64,000 nt of DNA from Mitsuokella sp047974105. GTDB lineage: Bacteria; Bacillota; Negativicutes; Selenomonadales; Selenomonadaceae. Below the pieces are notes generated by a model that ran no database searches, was not told where the DNA came from, and saw nothing but the letters and a program-made list of their open reading frames with translations. Shown here piece by piece: positions 34,028 through 43,445 of the stretch. Every line of letters begins with the position of its first letter. The first letter of the stretch is position 1. The DNA lies in contig NZ_JBHYRS010000006.1 in the NCBI RefSeq assembly GCF_047974105.1, positions 80,299 to 144,298 on the forward strand, read 5' to 3'. The position numbers were made by a program, and so were the translations under genes.

Positions 34028-34057
34028 CTGAAAAAGTCCAGTGCTGGACGTTTTCAG
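34028..34057. repeat. Dispersed palindrome, copy 3
   Basis: 30-bp imperfect palindrome with outer CTG/CAG, half-site GAAAAAGTCCAG; its right arm reads GGACGTTTTC, so there is one mismatch pair besides the centre. Its right end provides the stop codon of the AraC-type gene. Confidence 0.85.
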
Positions 34058-35046
34058 TTTTCTTTGTTGTGGTCGTGGCGATACTGACTGACGCTTTTGC
34101 CGGTCCAAATGACAAAGGCGCGCAGGAAGGAATTGAGTTCGGCGTAGCCGAGCAGGAAGGAAATGTCGAGATTGCTCATATCGGTATGGCAAATGTAGTG
34201 AATCGCGAGAGTCTCACGGGTGCTGCTAAGCTGTTTCTGGAAGGTTGTCTTTTCCTCGCTGAGCTTGCGCTGCAGGGTCCGCTTGGAAATGCCGAGCTTT
34301 TCCGCGACCTCTTCGATGCCGTAAGCGCCGCCGGGCAGCATCGAGGCCAGGGCGCTGCGAACTCTTGCCGACATGGAATCATCCACCGTGAGTTCGGCCA
34401 GACGTTTGTTCATCTCGGGCTCAAAATAACTCCACATGGCCGGATTGAAGCTGACAAAAGGTTTGTGCAGTTCTGCCAAACGAAATGAAATGGCATTTTC
34501 CTCGCCCTGCTGGATGGGAATGCCCGCGAGGTCGGACAAAGCGTGGCTGGCAGGGAGATGTTTCACCTGCAGCTTGAGGGGATGCATATCGGTTTTTGAG
34601 GCACGGCGCAGCATGCCGATGAGGAAGGCAAAGTCCGACTGCACGAGGATGGAAGGGAGCTCGAGCTCCGGACTGCCTGCTTCCATGGTGACTGTGAGCT
34701 GTTCTTTATCCTTGGTGACGCGCCAGCTCATCGGCCCGATAAGTTTTTTATAAGCAGAGAGCCTTTCAATGCAGGCCTCGCCGTCTTTGCTGCACCAGGA
34801 GGCAAAAATCGGTGGGGAAAATGTTTCAATCTGCTCCTTGGACGCCAGCTGCAGCAGAGGTGCCTCCTTGCCAAGGGCGTCGCCAATGGCCTCTAGAAAG
34901 CGGTAATAGCCCGCTTCCGTCATCGTGATGGTCTTGTGGTTTAACGTATCTTCCGGCAGTCCCGCGCGGCGCAGGATTTCGGTGGCATCGAGCTGCAGGG
35001 CGCTGAGAATGGCCTTGTAGTTGCCATCTAATATAAAATGGTTCAT
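34054..35046 (-). CDS. AraC-family regulator with arabinose-binding-type N-terminal domain
   Basis: 330 aa. The N-terminal 190 residues fit the 'Arabinose_bd' fold found in OruR/ArgR-like AraC proteins (EAGYYRFLEAIGDALGKEAP). The C-terminal AraC DNA-binding domain has GIEEVAEKLGISKRTLQRKL and LDISFLLGYAELNSFLRAFV, ending SVSQYRHDH. It lies directly behind, in transcription order, the divergent-facing SDR gene (35095-35880); the two are on the same strand with the SDR first, so they may be one operon, 48 bases apart. Effector unknown. Its stop codon lies in a palindrome repeat. Confidence 0.9.
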   Translation of the reverse strand: MNHFILDGNYKAILSALQLDATEILRRAGLPEDTLNHKTITMTEAGYYRFLEAIGDALGKEAPLLQLASKEQIETFSPPIFASWCSKDGEACIERLSAYKKLIGPMSWRVTKDKEQLTVTMEAGSPELELPSILVQSDFAFLIGMLRRASKTDMHPLKLQVKHLPASHALSDLAGIPIQQGEENAISFRLAELHKPFVSFNPAMWSYFEPEMNKRLAELTVDDSMSARVRSALASMLPGGAYGIEEVAEKLGISKRTLQRKLSEEKTTFQKQLSSTRETLAIHYICHTDMSNLDISFLLGYAELNSFLRAFVIWTGKSVSQYRHDHNKEN

Positions 35047-35094
35047 ATACGTTCCTCTATTTCAGGGCTGACAGAGCTGCCTCTTGGCAGATTG

Positions 35095-35880
35095 TCAGTC
35101 TTTATTATTCTGCTGGTCGTAGACCATGTCCATCATCATTTTCTTCGGCAGGATCGGCGCAATTTTCATCATCGGTTTCTGATAGCCCGGCAGGCCGCTC
35201 AGGACATTGAGCTCGCCAGCAAGCATGCCGTTATAACCGTCTCGGGCTACCGGCATCGGGGCAACGGTATTCTGGAACATTTTCGTGTCGGAAAGGCCGC
35301 CTCTCTTGGCAAAGCCCGTCGTCATGGCACCAGGCTGCAGGGCCGTCACCGTGACGCCCGTGTCCTTGAGCTCGCGCCAGATGGCATTCGAGACACTCGT
35401 GAGATAGGCTTTTGTTGCGTAATAGACAGCCTGCAGAGGGCCCGGCAGGATGCCCGCCGTCGAACTGACGTTGAGCACACGGCCTTCGCCGCGCTGTACC
35501 ATGTCCGGCAGGAAGAGCTTCATCAGGCGCGTCGGCGTCTCGATGTTCACGGCAATCATCGCCATATCTTCTGCCATCGTACGCTCCCGCGTGAAATCGC
35601 CCTGACCGCCAAAACCGGCGTTGTTGATGAGATAATCAACCGTCCAGCCATGCTTATGGCAGGTATCGTAGATTTCCTGTGCTGCTTCCGGCTTCGAGAG
35701 GTCTGCGGCAATCGTTTCGACCGTGATGGGATACTGGCTGCGAAGCTCTTCTGCCTGTTTCGCCAGTTTTTCCAGACTGCGGCCGACAAGAATCAGGTCG
35801 CCGCCATGCTCTGCATGAATTTTTGCAAGGCAGGTGCCGAGTCCGCCGTAAGATCCCGTAAGTAAAGCTGTATTCGTCAT
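35095..35880 (-). CDS. Short-chain dehydrogenase/reductase
   Basis: 261 aa. Cofactor motif TGSYGGLGTCLAK at residues 8-20 (TGxxxGxG), VGRSLEKL at the end of beta-2 (suggests NADP), NNAGFGG (about 92), and active-site S-Y-K: NVSSTAGIL and YYATKAYL. It reduces or oxidises a small ketone/alcohol; the substrate cannot be read. Upstream of the AraC-type regulator gene on the same strand. Confidence 0.92.
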   Translation of the reverse strand: MTNTALLTGSYGGLGTCLAKIHAEHGGDLILVGRSLEKLAKQAEELRSQYPITVETIAADLSKPEAAQEIYDTCHKHGWTVDYLINNAGFGGQGDFTRERTMAEDMAMIAVNIETPTRLMKLFLPDMVQRGEGRVLNVSSTAGILPGPLQAVYYATKAYLTSVSNAIWRELKDTGVTVTALQPGAMTTGFAKRGGLSDTKMFQNTVAPMPVARDGYNGMLAGELNVLSGLPGYQKPMMKIAPILPKKMMMDMVYDQQNNKD

Positions 35881-36105
35881 TTCGCATTCTCCTTTATTTT
35901 AGGCTTTTCTTTCGTGCCTGTCATCTCTGTCGCTGTATTGTTGCTTTCGATGCTTTTATGATACCGGAAAAAGATGCCAGAGAATACATCATGATGTGCC
36001 ACTTAGCACATCATTTTGTGCCAGTTTAAAAAGTACGGAAAAGAGACTGGTAAACAGGATTTTGCTCCTGCATGGCGAAAGGATAAAGACAAGGAGGGAT
36101 TCGTC

Positions 36106-36618
36106 ATGGAATTTACGGATGTCATAAAAAATCGTTATTCATGCAAAAAATTTAGCGATAAAAAGGTACCGCAGGAGGCACTTGCGGCGGTGCTCGAGGC
36201 TGGACGCCTCGCACCGACAGCGAAGAATCTGCAGGAGCAGCATATTTATGTGGCGCAGAAGCCGGAGACGCTGGCCGTCATCGATGCGGCGACGCCGTGC
36301 CGCTATGGGGCAGGCACCGTGCTGATTGTGGCGTACGACCGCAATAACGTATTCACTTATCCAGGAGATAAGCATGATTCCGGCGTTGAGGATGCAAGCA
36401 TCGTCGCAACGCATTTGATGCTCGCGGCAGCCAATGCAGGGCTCGATGGCTGCTGGGTCAACTTCTTCGACCCCGAGAAACTCGCCAAGGCCCTCGGCCT
36501 GCCGGAAAACGAGAGCATCCTGATGCTTCTTGACCTCGGCTACAAAGCTGAAGGCGTCAAGCCATTGCCAAACCATGCGAAGAGAAAACCTTTGAGCGAG
36601 ACCGTCACATATTTGTGA
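36106..36618 (+). CDS. Nitroreductase-family protein
   Basis: 170 aa from ATG 36106 after AAGGAGGGA; longer in-frame extension has no ribosome site. Pattern: FTDVIKNRYSCKKFSDKKVP, AGRLAPTAKNLQEQHIYV, and LAAANAGLDGCWVNFFDPEK, with LPENESILMLLDLGYK. It binds FMN as a dimer and reduces nitro or quinone compounds with NAD(P)H. The compact size fits the small nitroreductase subgroup. Followed by a strong terminator and a palindrome copy. Confidence 0.9.
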   Translation: MEFTDVIKNRYSCKKFSDKKVPQEALAAVLEAGRLAPTAKNLQEQHIYVAQKPETLAVIDAATPCRYGAGTVLIVAYDRNNVFTYPGDKHDSGVEDASIVATHLMLAAANAGLDGCWVNFFDPEKLAKALGLPENESILMLLDLGYKAEGVKPLPNHAKRKPLSETVTYL

Positions 36619-36654
36619 TGACCAATTGCATTTTCTAAATAAGCGATAAGCACC

Positions 36655-36694
36655 AAAAAGAGGCTGCCGCACGTAACTGTGCAGCAGCCTCTTT
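36655..36694. terminator. Terminator after the nitroreductase gene
   Basis: AAAAAGAGGCTGC/GCAGCCTCTTTT with a GCAC/GTGC inner pairing. A palindrome copy follows 52 bases later. Confidence 0.8.
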
Positions 36695-36745
36695 TGTCGT
36701 TCGGGCATGGCAGCGAATTATTTTTCCATTCATTACCTGACATTC

Positions 36746-36775
36746 CTGAAAAAGTCCAGCACTGGACTTTTTCAG
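36746..36775. repeat. Dispersed palindrome, copy 4
   Basis: 30 bp, outer CTG/CAG, half-site GAAAAAGTCCAG, centre GCAC mismatched. Its right end carries the stop codon of the ROK gene. Confidence 0.9.
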
Positions 36776-37899
36776 ATTTTCTCGAGAAATTTCTGGATGT
36801 AGGGCAGAGCCGCGCCGATGGCGATGTTGTGCTTGGGCATGCGGCTGAGCTGTAAAAAGTCATGGGCTTCGGGAAATGGCGTCTTCGAGGCGATTTCTTT
36901 GTAGAGATAGTCGATGTCGGCCTGCTGCAGATAAGGGGCAAGATATCCGCCGAGGATGAAGGTCTTGTCGTAAATCAGGTGCAGCAGATTGATAGCATGG
37001 GCCAGATTTTTCAGATAGGTGATCCAGATTTCCTGTGCCTTGAGGTCTGCGGCGTGGACTTTGTCGAAAAAGTCATCGAGATGCTCAAGGTCGCAGTGCA
37101 GCGCGCGCAGGGAACACTTTGTCTCAAGGCAGCCGCGCTGGCCGCAGTAACAGAGCTCTCCCTGCGGGTCAATCTGCATGTGTTCAATGGTCGCACTGTG
37201 TCCATGCATGCCCGTGATGATTTTGCGGTCGAGAATCAGGGCTGCGGCCAAGTGGCGGCTCAGGGAAAGATAGAAGGCGTCTTTGAGGTCCGGCGCGGCC
37301 CAGAGTTCGGCGATGGCCGCGCTGTTGGCATCGTGGAAGAAGCGGCAGGGGAACGGCAGGTATTTTGTCACGGCAGAGACTTCAAGCCCCGTGCAGTTCA
37401 GGATTTTGCCGTAGATGACTTTTTTGCCGTCGGGAGAAATCAGGCCCTGCATGGCAAAGCCAACACCGAGTACCTGCGCATCCGTCAAATGGCAGGCTTC
37501 CTGGAACTCCAGAATGTGCTGGCAGACTTTTTGGAAATAGGCATCCGTGTTTTCAAAGTCCAGTGCAAAGACATCGCGGTGGATTTTCCGGCCATAGAGG
37601 TCTACGGCAATGGCCTTGACCTGCCGGCTCAAAAGCTCTACGCCAATGCTGGCACGGTAAGTCTCATTGACTGCATAGGCATTGGCCTTGCGCCCGACAA
37701 GCTCCGTATCCATCTGGCCGGCTTCTTTGACGAGCCCTTCTTCTTTTAAGGCAGTTAAGTTCGTCGTCACGGTAGGCCGGCTCAGATGCAGGTCGTAGGC
37801 AATGTCCTGCTGCGAAACATTTTCCTTCTGATAAATATATTGGTAGATGCGCTGACGGTTTGTCTGACGGATCTCGGATGGTGTAATGCTCTTTTTCAT
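36772..37899 (-). CDS. ROK-family (XylR/NagC-like) transcription repressor
   Basis: 375 aa. An N-terminal winged HTH (VSQQDIAYDLHLSRPTVTTNL) is joined to a ROK sugar-kinase-like domain with the zinc motif CYCGQRGCLE (about residue 250) and the family start SIGVELLSRQVKAIAVDLYG. It binds a sugar effector and usually represses catabolic genes. It is divergent from the dehydrogenase-kinase-symporter operon at 38134-42002, with TTTTGTAAAAT-like boxes in the shared region, and so probably controls that operon and itself. Confidence 0.9.
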   Translation of the reverse strand: MKKSITPSEIRQTNRQRIYQYIYQKENVSQQDIAYDLHLSRPTVTTNLTALKEEGLVKEAGQMDTELVGRKANAYAVNETYRASIGVELLSRQVKAIAVDLYGRKIHRDVFALDFENTDAYFQKVCQHILEFQEACHLTDAQVLGVGFAMQGLISPDGKKVIYGKILNCTGLEVSAVTKYLPFPCRFFHDANSAAIAELWAAPDLKDAFYLSLSRHLAAALILDRKIITGMHGHSATIEHMQIDPQGELCYCGQRGCLETKCSLRALHCDLEHLDDFFDKVHAADLKAQEIWITYLKNLAHAINLLHLIYDKTFILGGYLAPYLQQADIDYLYKEIASKTPFPEAHDFLQLSRMPKHNIAIGAALPYIQKFLEKI

Positions 37900-37913
37900 A
37901 GGAAGACCCTCTT

Positions 37914-38114
37914 AATTTTGTAAAATGATTTTGTAAATCTATAGGTATCATTATAACAAAGCGGGAAGGAAAAAGCCAGTCAGCGATGACTTTTTTCTGT
38001 ATTCGATGGGATTCGACGTATTTATTTATTTTATTTTATAAAATGGCTTGACAAAACTACAAAGTAGGATTATCATATAAACAGATTTGAAAAATGATTT
38101 TACAAAATGTAAAT
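37914..38114. promoter_or_regulatory. ROK operator boxes and operon promoter
   Basis: Boxes of the type TTTTGTAAAAT appear at 37914-37938 (two overlapping copies) and 38091-38114 (GATTTTACAAAATGTAAA). Between them a strong promoter points right: TTGACA (38048-38053), 17-base spacer, TATCAT (38071-38076). The box positions flank the start of both divergent units. Confidence 0.7.
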
Positions 38115-38133
38115 ACAGAAAGGAAGATGTATC

Positions 38134-38910
38134 ATGGGTATCATCGAAAAAATGAAATTGACGGGCAAGAAAGGTTTTGTCACGGGCGCAGCCCGCGGTA
38201 TTGGCAAGTGCACGGCCACGGCTTTTGCAGAGGCTGGCGCTGATGTCGCCATCGTTGACCTCGACATCGAGACGGCGAAAAAGACGGCTGCTGAGATTGC
38301 AGAGAAGACGGGGCAGAAAGTCATCGCCATTCAGACGGACTGCACGAACAAGGAACAGGTCGACGCCATGGTCGACGAAGTCGTCGAAAAGCTCGGCGGC
38401 CTGAACTTCTGCCATAACAACGCCGGCATCTGCATCAATGCACCGGCTGAGGAAATGACGTATGAGCAGTGGCTCAAGGTCATTAATATCAACCTCAACG
38501 GCATTTTCCTGACGGACATTGCAGCCGGCAAATACATGCTGACGCATGGCGGCGGCTCCATCATCAACACGGCTTCGATGTCGGCACACATCGTCAACGT
38601 GCCGCAGCCGCAGTGCGCTTACAACGCTTCGAAGGCCGGTGTCATTCAGCTGACGAAATCCCTCGCGATTGAATGGGCCAAGAAGGGCGTCCGCGTCAAC
38701 TGCATCAGCCCGGGCTACATGGCTACAGAACTCACGATGAACTCCCCGACGCTGATTCCGCTCATCGAGAAATGGAATGCGATGGCACCGATGGGACGCA
38801 TGGGCAAACCGGAAGAGCTCGAATCCATTTGTGTTTATCTCGCAGGCGATACGAGCACGTTTACGACGGGCACGGACGTCATCGTGGATGGCGCATTCAC
38901 CTGCTTCTAA
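38134..38910 (+). CDS. SDR-family sugar-alcohol or sugar dehydrogenase
   Basis: 258 aa. Motifs: TGAARGIGKCTA (residues about 15-26), DLDIETAKK after beta-2 (Asp suggests NAD), NNAGICINAPAEE, and S-Y-K as NTASMSAHI and YNASKAGVIQL. It ends DGAFTCF as classical SDRs do. First gene of a three-gene unit with an FGGY kinase and a GPH symporter, so it probably oxidises an imported polyol or reduces a keto-sugar before phosphorylation. The precise substrate is not readable. A strong promoter and ROK boxes precede it. Confidence 0.9.
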   Translation: MGIIEKMKLTGKKGFVTGAARGIGKCTATAFAEAGADVAIVDLDIETAKKTAAEIAEKTGQKVIAIQTDCTNKEQVDAMVDEVVEKLGGLNFCHNNAGICINAPAEEMTYEQWLKVININLNGIFLTDIAAGKYMLTHGGGSIINTASMSAHIVNVPQPQCAYNASKAGVIQLTKSLAIEWAKKGVRVNCISPGYMATELTMNSPTLIPLIEKWNAMAPMGRMGKPEELESICVYLAGDTSTFTTGTDVIVDGAFTCF

Positions 38911-38918
38911 AAAAACAG

Positions 38919-38957
38919 CAGGGCAGCAGCTTGAGATTTTCAGCTGCTGCCCCGCAG
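38919..38957 (+). promoter_or_regulatory. Intercistronic hairpin
   Basis: GGGCAGCAGCT/AGCTGCTGCCC stem between the dehydrogenase and kinase genes, without a T run. It may stabilise the upstream message part. Confidence 0.5.
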
Positions 38958-38977
38958 AAAGGAAAAGGAACAATCTT

Positions 38978-40570
38978 ATGACTGCGAAAGAGGCTATTGT
39001 AAAGGGACAGACGGCACTCGGCATCGAATTTGGCTCGACGAGGATCAAGGCGGTTCTCATTGATTATGCCGGCAAGGTGCTCGCTGTCGGCATCCATGAT
39101 TGGGAAAATTCATTTGAAAATGGCATTTGGACCTTCCATCTGCAGGAAATTTATGACGGCCTTCGCAGCTGCTATCATTCTTTGAAAAAAGCCGTTCAAG
39201 ACGAATATGGGATTACGCTTACGAAAACAGGCTCTATTGGCGTCAGTGCCATGATGCACGGCTACATGGCCTTTGACCGACAGGGAAAACTGCTGGCACC
39301 ATTTCAAACCTGGCGCAATACCAATACGCAAAAAGCAGCGGATACTTTAACGGATTTATTTCATTTCAACATTCCGCTGCGCTGGACCGCAGCGCATCTT
39401 TATCAGAGGATTCTCGATCAGGAAGAGCATGTTTCTCATATTGACTATGTTTCAACGCTTGCCGGCTTCATTCACTGGCAGCTGACGGGCGAAAAAGTCA
39501 TCGGCATCGGCGATGCTTCGGGCATGTTCCCTGTCGACCCTGTTGCGAATGATTATGTTGAAAGCATGGTGCAGAAATTTGATGACCTGCTCAAGCCGTA
39601 TCATTTTTCCTGGCAGCTCCGTGATATTTTCCCGAAAGTCCTGGTCGCCGGCGACAAAGCCGGAGTGCTGACGAAGAGGGGAGCAAAGCTTCTCGATGAA
39701 GAAGGGGACTTGCTTTCTGGTATCCCGTTCTGCCCGCCGGAAGGCGACGCAGGCACGGGCATGACGGCGACGAATGCTGTAGCACCGCGCACGGGCAATG
39801 TTTCGGCCGGTACGAGCACATTTGCCATGATTGTCCTCGAGCAGCCCCTTAAAAAGCTGCATCGTGAAATCGACATGGTGGCCACGCCGACAGGGGCTCC
39901 CTGCGCGATGTCGCATGCCAATAACGGCACGACAGACCTCAATGCCTGGGTCCAGCTCTTTGGTGAATTCGCTTCTTTGATGGGGCATGAGGTGAGCACT
40001 GGAGAATTGTTCACGAAACTTTATACGAATTCCCTGCAGGGTGAGGCCGATGCCGGCGGACTTCTGCCGTACGGCTATTATTCCGGGGAAAATATCACGA
40101 TGATCAACGAGGGACGGCCCATTTTCCTGCGCACGGCGAAAAGTCATTTCAATCTGGCGAATTTCATGCGCGCGCATCTCTATACGTCGCTCGGCGCCGT
40201 CAAGATTGGTCTCGATATCCTGCGCGATGAGGGCGTACAGGTCGACCGCATCATGGGACACGGCGGGTTTTTCAAGACAAAGGGTGTCGGACAGCTTTAT
40301 TTGTCGGCAGCCTGTGAAGCTCCGGTCACGGTCATGAACACGGCCAGTGAAGGCGGTGCCTGGGGCATTGCCCTGCTTGCGGCTTATCTTGTCGACAGGC
40401 AGGAAGGGGAAACACTCGGCGATTATCTCGATAAACGCATCTTTACGAAGTTGGACGGCGATACCATCAAGGCCTCGCCGGAGGAAATCGCTGGATTCCA
40501 GACCTTTATGCGTCATTACCGCAGCGGTTTGGACGTCGAAAAAGCTGCCATCGCCGCGCTGGATTGGTAA
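38978..40570 (+). CDS. FGGY-family carbohydrate kinase
   Basis: 530 aa from ATG 38978 after GGAAAAGGAAC. Pattern: LGIEFGSTRIKAVLID (phosphate-1 loop), GVSAMMHGYMAFD, EGDAGTGMTATNAVAPRTGNVS in pieces (adenosine region), and MGHGGFFKTKGVGQLYL. FGGY kinases phosphorylate a ketose such as xylulose, ribulose or a related sugar. The partners (SDR, GPH symporter) fit import, oxidation, then phosphorylation. The exact sugar is not certain. The CDS ends 37 bases before the symporter gene. Confidence 0.9.
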   Translation: MTAKEAIVKGQTALGIEFGSTRIKAVLIDYAGKVLAVGIHDWENSFENGIWTFHLQEIYDGLRSCYHSLKKAVQDEYGITLTKTGSIGVSAMMHGYMAFDRQGKLLAPFQTWRNTNTQKAADTLTDLFHFNIPLRWTAAHLYQRILDQEEHVSHIDYVSTLAGFIHWQLTGEKVIGIGDASGMFPVDPVANDYVESMVQKFDDLLKPYHFSWQLRDIFPKVLVAGDKAGVLTKRGAKLLDEEGDLLSGIPFCPPEGDAGTGMTATNAVAPRTGNVSAGTSTFAMIVLEQPLKKLHREIDMVATPTGAPCAMSHANNGTTDLNAWVQLFGEFASLMGHEVSTGELFTKLYTNSLQGEADAGGLLPYGYYSGENITMINEGRPIFLRTAKSHFNLANFMRAHLYTSLGAVKIGLDILRDEGVQVDRIMGHGGFFKTKGVGQLYLSAACEAPVTVMNTASEGGAWGIALLAAYLVDRQEGETLGDYLDKRIFTKLDGDTIKASPEEIAGFQTFMRHYRSGLDVEKAAIAALDW

Positions 40571-40607
40571 CGGATGATACTGGCATAAATTATAGGGGGG
40601 ATTTTTC

Positions 40608-42002
40608 ATGATGAGTAAATGGCGGATACGCCTTGGCTATGGCATGGGCGACTTAGGCTGCAATCTCGTATTCAGCACGATGGCGTCTTATCTGATGGTC
40701 TTTTATACCGATGTATTTGGCATTGCGGCAGCGGCCGCCGGCACGATGATGCTCGTGACGAAATTCATCGATGCCATGACGGATACGATGATGGGCATCA
40801 TTGTCGACCATACGCATACGCGCTGGGGGCAGGGCCGTCCGTACTTCCTGATCGGCGCGGTGCCGTTCGCGTTCTTCACGTTTCTGACGTTCTACATTCC
40901 GGATTTTGATGCGACGGGTAAATTGATCTGGGCTTATGTGACGTACTGCCTGCTCTGCACGGCGTATACGGTCGTTAATATTCCTTTGAATACGATTGTC
41001 CCGCGCCTGACTTCGGATGTACATGAACGCGATATCCTCGTTTCGACCCGCATGATTTGCGCCATGATCGGCACGGCCATCGTCATGTCCATCACGGCTC
41101 CCTTGGTTGACTTTTTTGGTGCCGGCGATGAGGCACAGGGCTACCTTGTGACCATGACCCTTTACGGCATTGTCGCGATGTTCATTTTCTTCTTCACGTT
41201 CTCCAGCACGAAGGAAGTCGTGCCGCCAACGGTCAGCACGGAGCATATGAGCCTGCGTGACAGCTTCAAGGGACTTACGGGACAGGCCTGGATCTTATTC
41301 TTCCTGAACCTCTTCTATTTTTCCCTCTACGTCGTCCGCAATACGACCGTCATTTACTATTTCAAGTACAACCTCGACCGCTCCGACCTGCTGGCTCTTG
41401 TCGGTATCCTCGGCATCCTTTCGGGCCTGCCAATGCTTTTGGCCCTGCCGACTCTGGAAAAACACTTTAAGAAACGCAGCCTGATGTTCCTGAGTGTCGG
41501 CCTTTACGTTGTCGGTGACCTTCTGATTTACTTTGGACAGAGCTCGATTGTCTGCCTGCTCACGGGCCTCGTCATCACGGGTCTTGGCATTTACGGCATT
41601 TTCGGCATCACCTTTGCGATTCAGCCGGATGTCATCGACTATTCGGAGTACAAGAAGAGCAAGAGCGTTGCCGGTCTGATTGCAGCCTTTCAGGGCTTCT
41701 TCGTCAAAGGCGGCATGGGCCTGACAAGCTTTATCGTCGGCCTGTTCCTCAACATGGGTGGCTATGTCCCGAATGCAGCGCAGAGCGCCTCGGCTCTCTC
41801 GGCCATTGAGACCTGCTTCATCTGGATTCCGATTGTACTTTGTGCCATCATCGCCGGTTTGATTTACTTCTACAAACTCGACTACATCCGCAAGGACATG
41901 ACGGCAGAACTCGACCTGCGCCGCCAGATCATGGCACACAAAGCAGAACATCCGGACCTCGTACAGGCTATCCCGCTGTACGACCCGAAGGCTGTGAAAT
42001 AA
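40608..42002 (+). CDS. GPH-family sugar:cation symporter
   Basis: 464 aa, 12 predicted membrane segments. Family signature at the start: RIRLGYGMGDLGCNLVFS, ASYLMVFYTDVFGI, and the loop KFIDAMTDTMMGIIVDHT-HTRWGQGRPYFL. GPH (glycoside-pentoside-hexuronide) carriers bring sugars in with H+ or Na+. Last of the ROK-controlled operon. The start follows GGGGGGA. A terminator (42030-42082) and a palindrome follow. Confidence 0.92.
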   Translation: MMSKWRIRLGYGMGDLGCNLVFSTMASYLMVFYTDVFGIAAAAAGTMMLVTKFIDAMTDTMMGIIVDHTHTRWGQGRPYFLIGAVPFAFFTFLTFYIPDFDATGKLIWAYVTYCLLCTAYTVVNIPLNTIVPRLTSDVHERDILVSTRMICAMIGTAIVMSITAPLVDFFGAGDEAQGYLVTMTLYGIVAMFIFFFTFSSTKEVVPPTVSTEHMSLRDSFKGLTGQAWILFFLNLFYFSLYVVRNTTVIYYFKYNLDRSDLLALVGILGILSGLPMLLALPTLEKHFKKRSLMFLSVGLYVVGDLLIYFGQSSIVCLLTGLVITGLGIYGIFGITFAIQPDVIDYSEYKKSKSVAGLIAAFQGFFVKGGMGLTSFIVGLFLNMGGYVPNAAQSASALSAIETCFIWIPIVLCAIIAGLIYFYKLDYIRKDMTAELDLRRQIMAHKAEHPDLVQAIPLYDPKAVK

Positions 42003-42029
42003 ATCCCTTCTATTATATAGTTCAACAAA

Positions 42030-42082
42030 AAAAGCTCTGAAACGGCTGTGGTCTTACAGGCCATGCTCGTTTCAGAGCTTTC
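42030..42082. terminator. Terminator after the symporter gene
   Basis: AAAGCTCTGAAACG/CGTTTCAGAGCTTT stem plus T run, 28 bases behind the stop, followed by a palindrome copy. Confidence 0.8.
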
Positions 42083-42111
42083 TTTTTATGTAGGCTGATG
42101 CATTCTTAAAC

Positions 42112-42135
42112 AAAAAGTCCAGTACTGGACTTTTT
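42112..42135. repeat. Dispersed palindrome, copy 5
   Basis: 24-bp perfect palindrome, half-site AAAAAGTCCAGT, ending two bases before the stop codon of the CDF gene on the minus strand. Confidence 0.9.
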
Positions 42136-42137
42136 GC

Positions 42138-43328
42138 TCACCGGTTGATGCCGAGAGCGGAGATATCCATGTCGGGATCGATGAGAATATCGTAGTCGGG
42201 GTAAGCCTCTTTGACTTCTTTTTCAAGCAGCTCAATCATCTCGGGGATGTTCGTGCCGAACTTCACGACGATATCGAAGCGCATTTCTTTTTTCTTACGG
42301 TCTACGTAGAAGCCGTGGACCTGCAGGAGGTGGTCGCGGTGCTTCATCATGATTTTGTAGACATCTTTGCGGATCTCGATGGCTTTGGGGTCGTTCGTGT
42401 TGTAGGAGTACACGGTAACGCCCATCAGGCGCACGCCGGTTGCGAGGAAAATCCTGTCATGAAGGCGGCGCGTCAGGCGGTCGGCCTGTTCCACGGTCAT
42501 GGTGTCAGGCAGGTCGATATGGACGGAGGCGTAATTGCGGTCCGGACCGTAATTGTTGAGCATGAGGTCGTAGGCACCGTGGACTTCCGGCTCCTCGATG
42601 ATAATGGCGCGTATTTTGCGCACGAGCTCGGGGTCCGGCCGTTCGCCGAGCAGGTCGTTCAGGGTCTTTCTCATCATGTCAATGCCGGCTTTGAGGATAA
42701 AGATGGAAATAATCGCGCCGACATACGCTTCGAGGGAAATCCCCGTGCCAATGTAGATAAACGCCGTTACGAGTACGGAAAGGGACAGCAGCGCGTCAAA
42801 CATGGCATCGGCACCCGACGCTTCCAGGGCATCGGATTCCGCTAAAAATCCCTGGCGCTTCGCGTAGCGTCCCAATTGAATTTTGACAACGATGGCGACG
42901 GTGAGAATCAGCAGGGAAATCGGCGTGTAAGTGGCCATTTCCGGCTCGATGATTTTTTTGACCGATTCCCAGAGGGAAGTCAGGCCGGCATAAAAGACGA
43001 TGGCCGCGATGATCATCGCACTGAAATATTCGTAGCGGCCGTGGCCGAAAGGATGTTTCCAGTCCGGCTTGCGGCCCGCGAGTTTCGCTCCGGCCACCGT
43101 GATGACCGACGAAAGGGCATCCGACAGATTGTTGACAGCATCGAGCAGGATGGCGATGGAATTTGTCGTCAGGCCGACCGCTCCCTTAAAAGCCGCTAGT
43201 AAAATGTTGACGGCAATGCCGATGGCGCTCGTGCGCACGATGATGCGCCCGCGCGCGAGCTGCTCCTGACGTATCTTATGGATATCCTTTATGTTTTGTT
43301 CATTTTGTTCCTCTGACAAGAACATCAT
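42138..43328 (-). CDS. Cation diffusion facilitator, Mn2+-type metal signature
   Basis: 396 aa, six membrane segments plus a cytoplasmic C-terminal domain. The metal site residues are DxxxD in both helix 2 (LLDAVNNLSDALSS) and helix 5 (ASGADAMFDALLS), a pattern linked to Mn2+ exporters (MntE/YiiP-like DxxxD group), whereas Zn transporters usually have HxxxD. The long soluble tail (residues about 215-396) carries the CDF cytoplasmic fold, longer than usual. It likely exports Mn2+ (or Fe2+) with proton exchange. Single gene. Confidence 0.88.
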   Translation of the reverse strand: MMFLSEEQNEQNIKDIHKIRQEQLARGRIIVRTSAIGIAVNILLAAFKGAVGLTTNSIAILLDAVNNLSDALSSVITVAGAKLAGRKPDWKHPFGHGRYEYFSAMIIAAIVFYAGLTSLWESVKKIIEPEMATYTPISLLILTVAIVVKIQLGRYAKRQGFLAESDALEASGADAMFDALLSLSVLVTAFIYIGTGISLEAYVGAIISIFILKAGIDMMRKTLNDLLGERPDPELVRKIRAIIIEEPEVHGAYDLMLNNYGPDRNYASVHIDLPDTMTVEQADRLTRRLHDRIFLATGVRLMGVTVYSYNTNDPKAIEIRKDVYKIMMKHRDHLLQVHGFYVDRKKKEMRFDIVVKFGTNIPEMIELLEKEVKEAYPDYDILIDPDMDISALGINR

Positions 43329-43445
43329 CTTCTTCCTTGGCAGCCCGCAGGGGGGCTGCCTGTTTTTTCATATCCTGACCATTATAGCGCAAATCGTCAA
43401 AGGATTACAGTGATTTTAGAGAAGAAGGTGCTGTTTGACAGAAAA

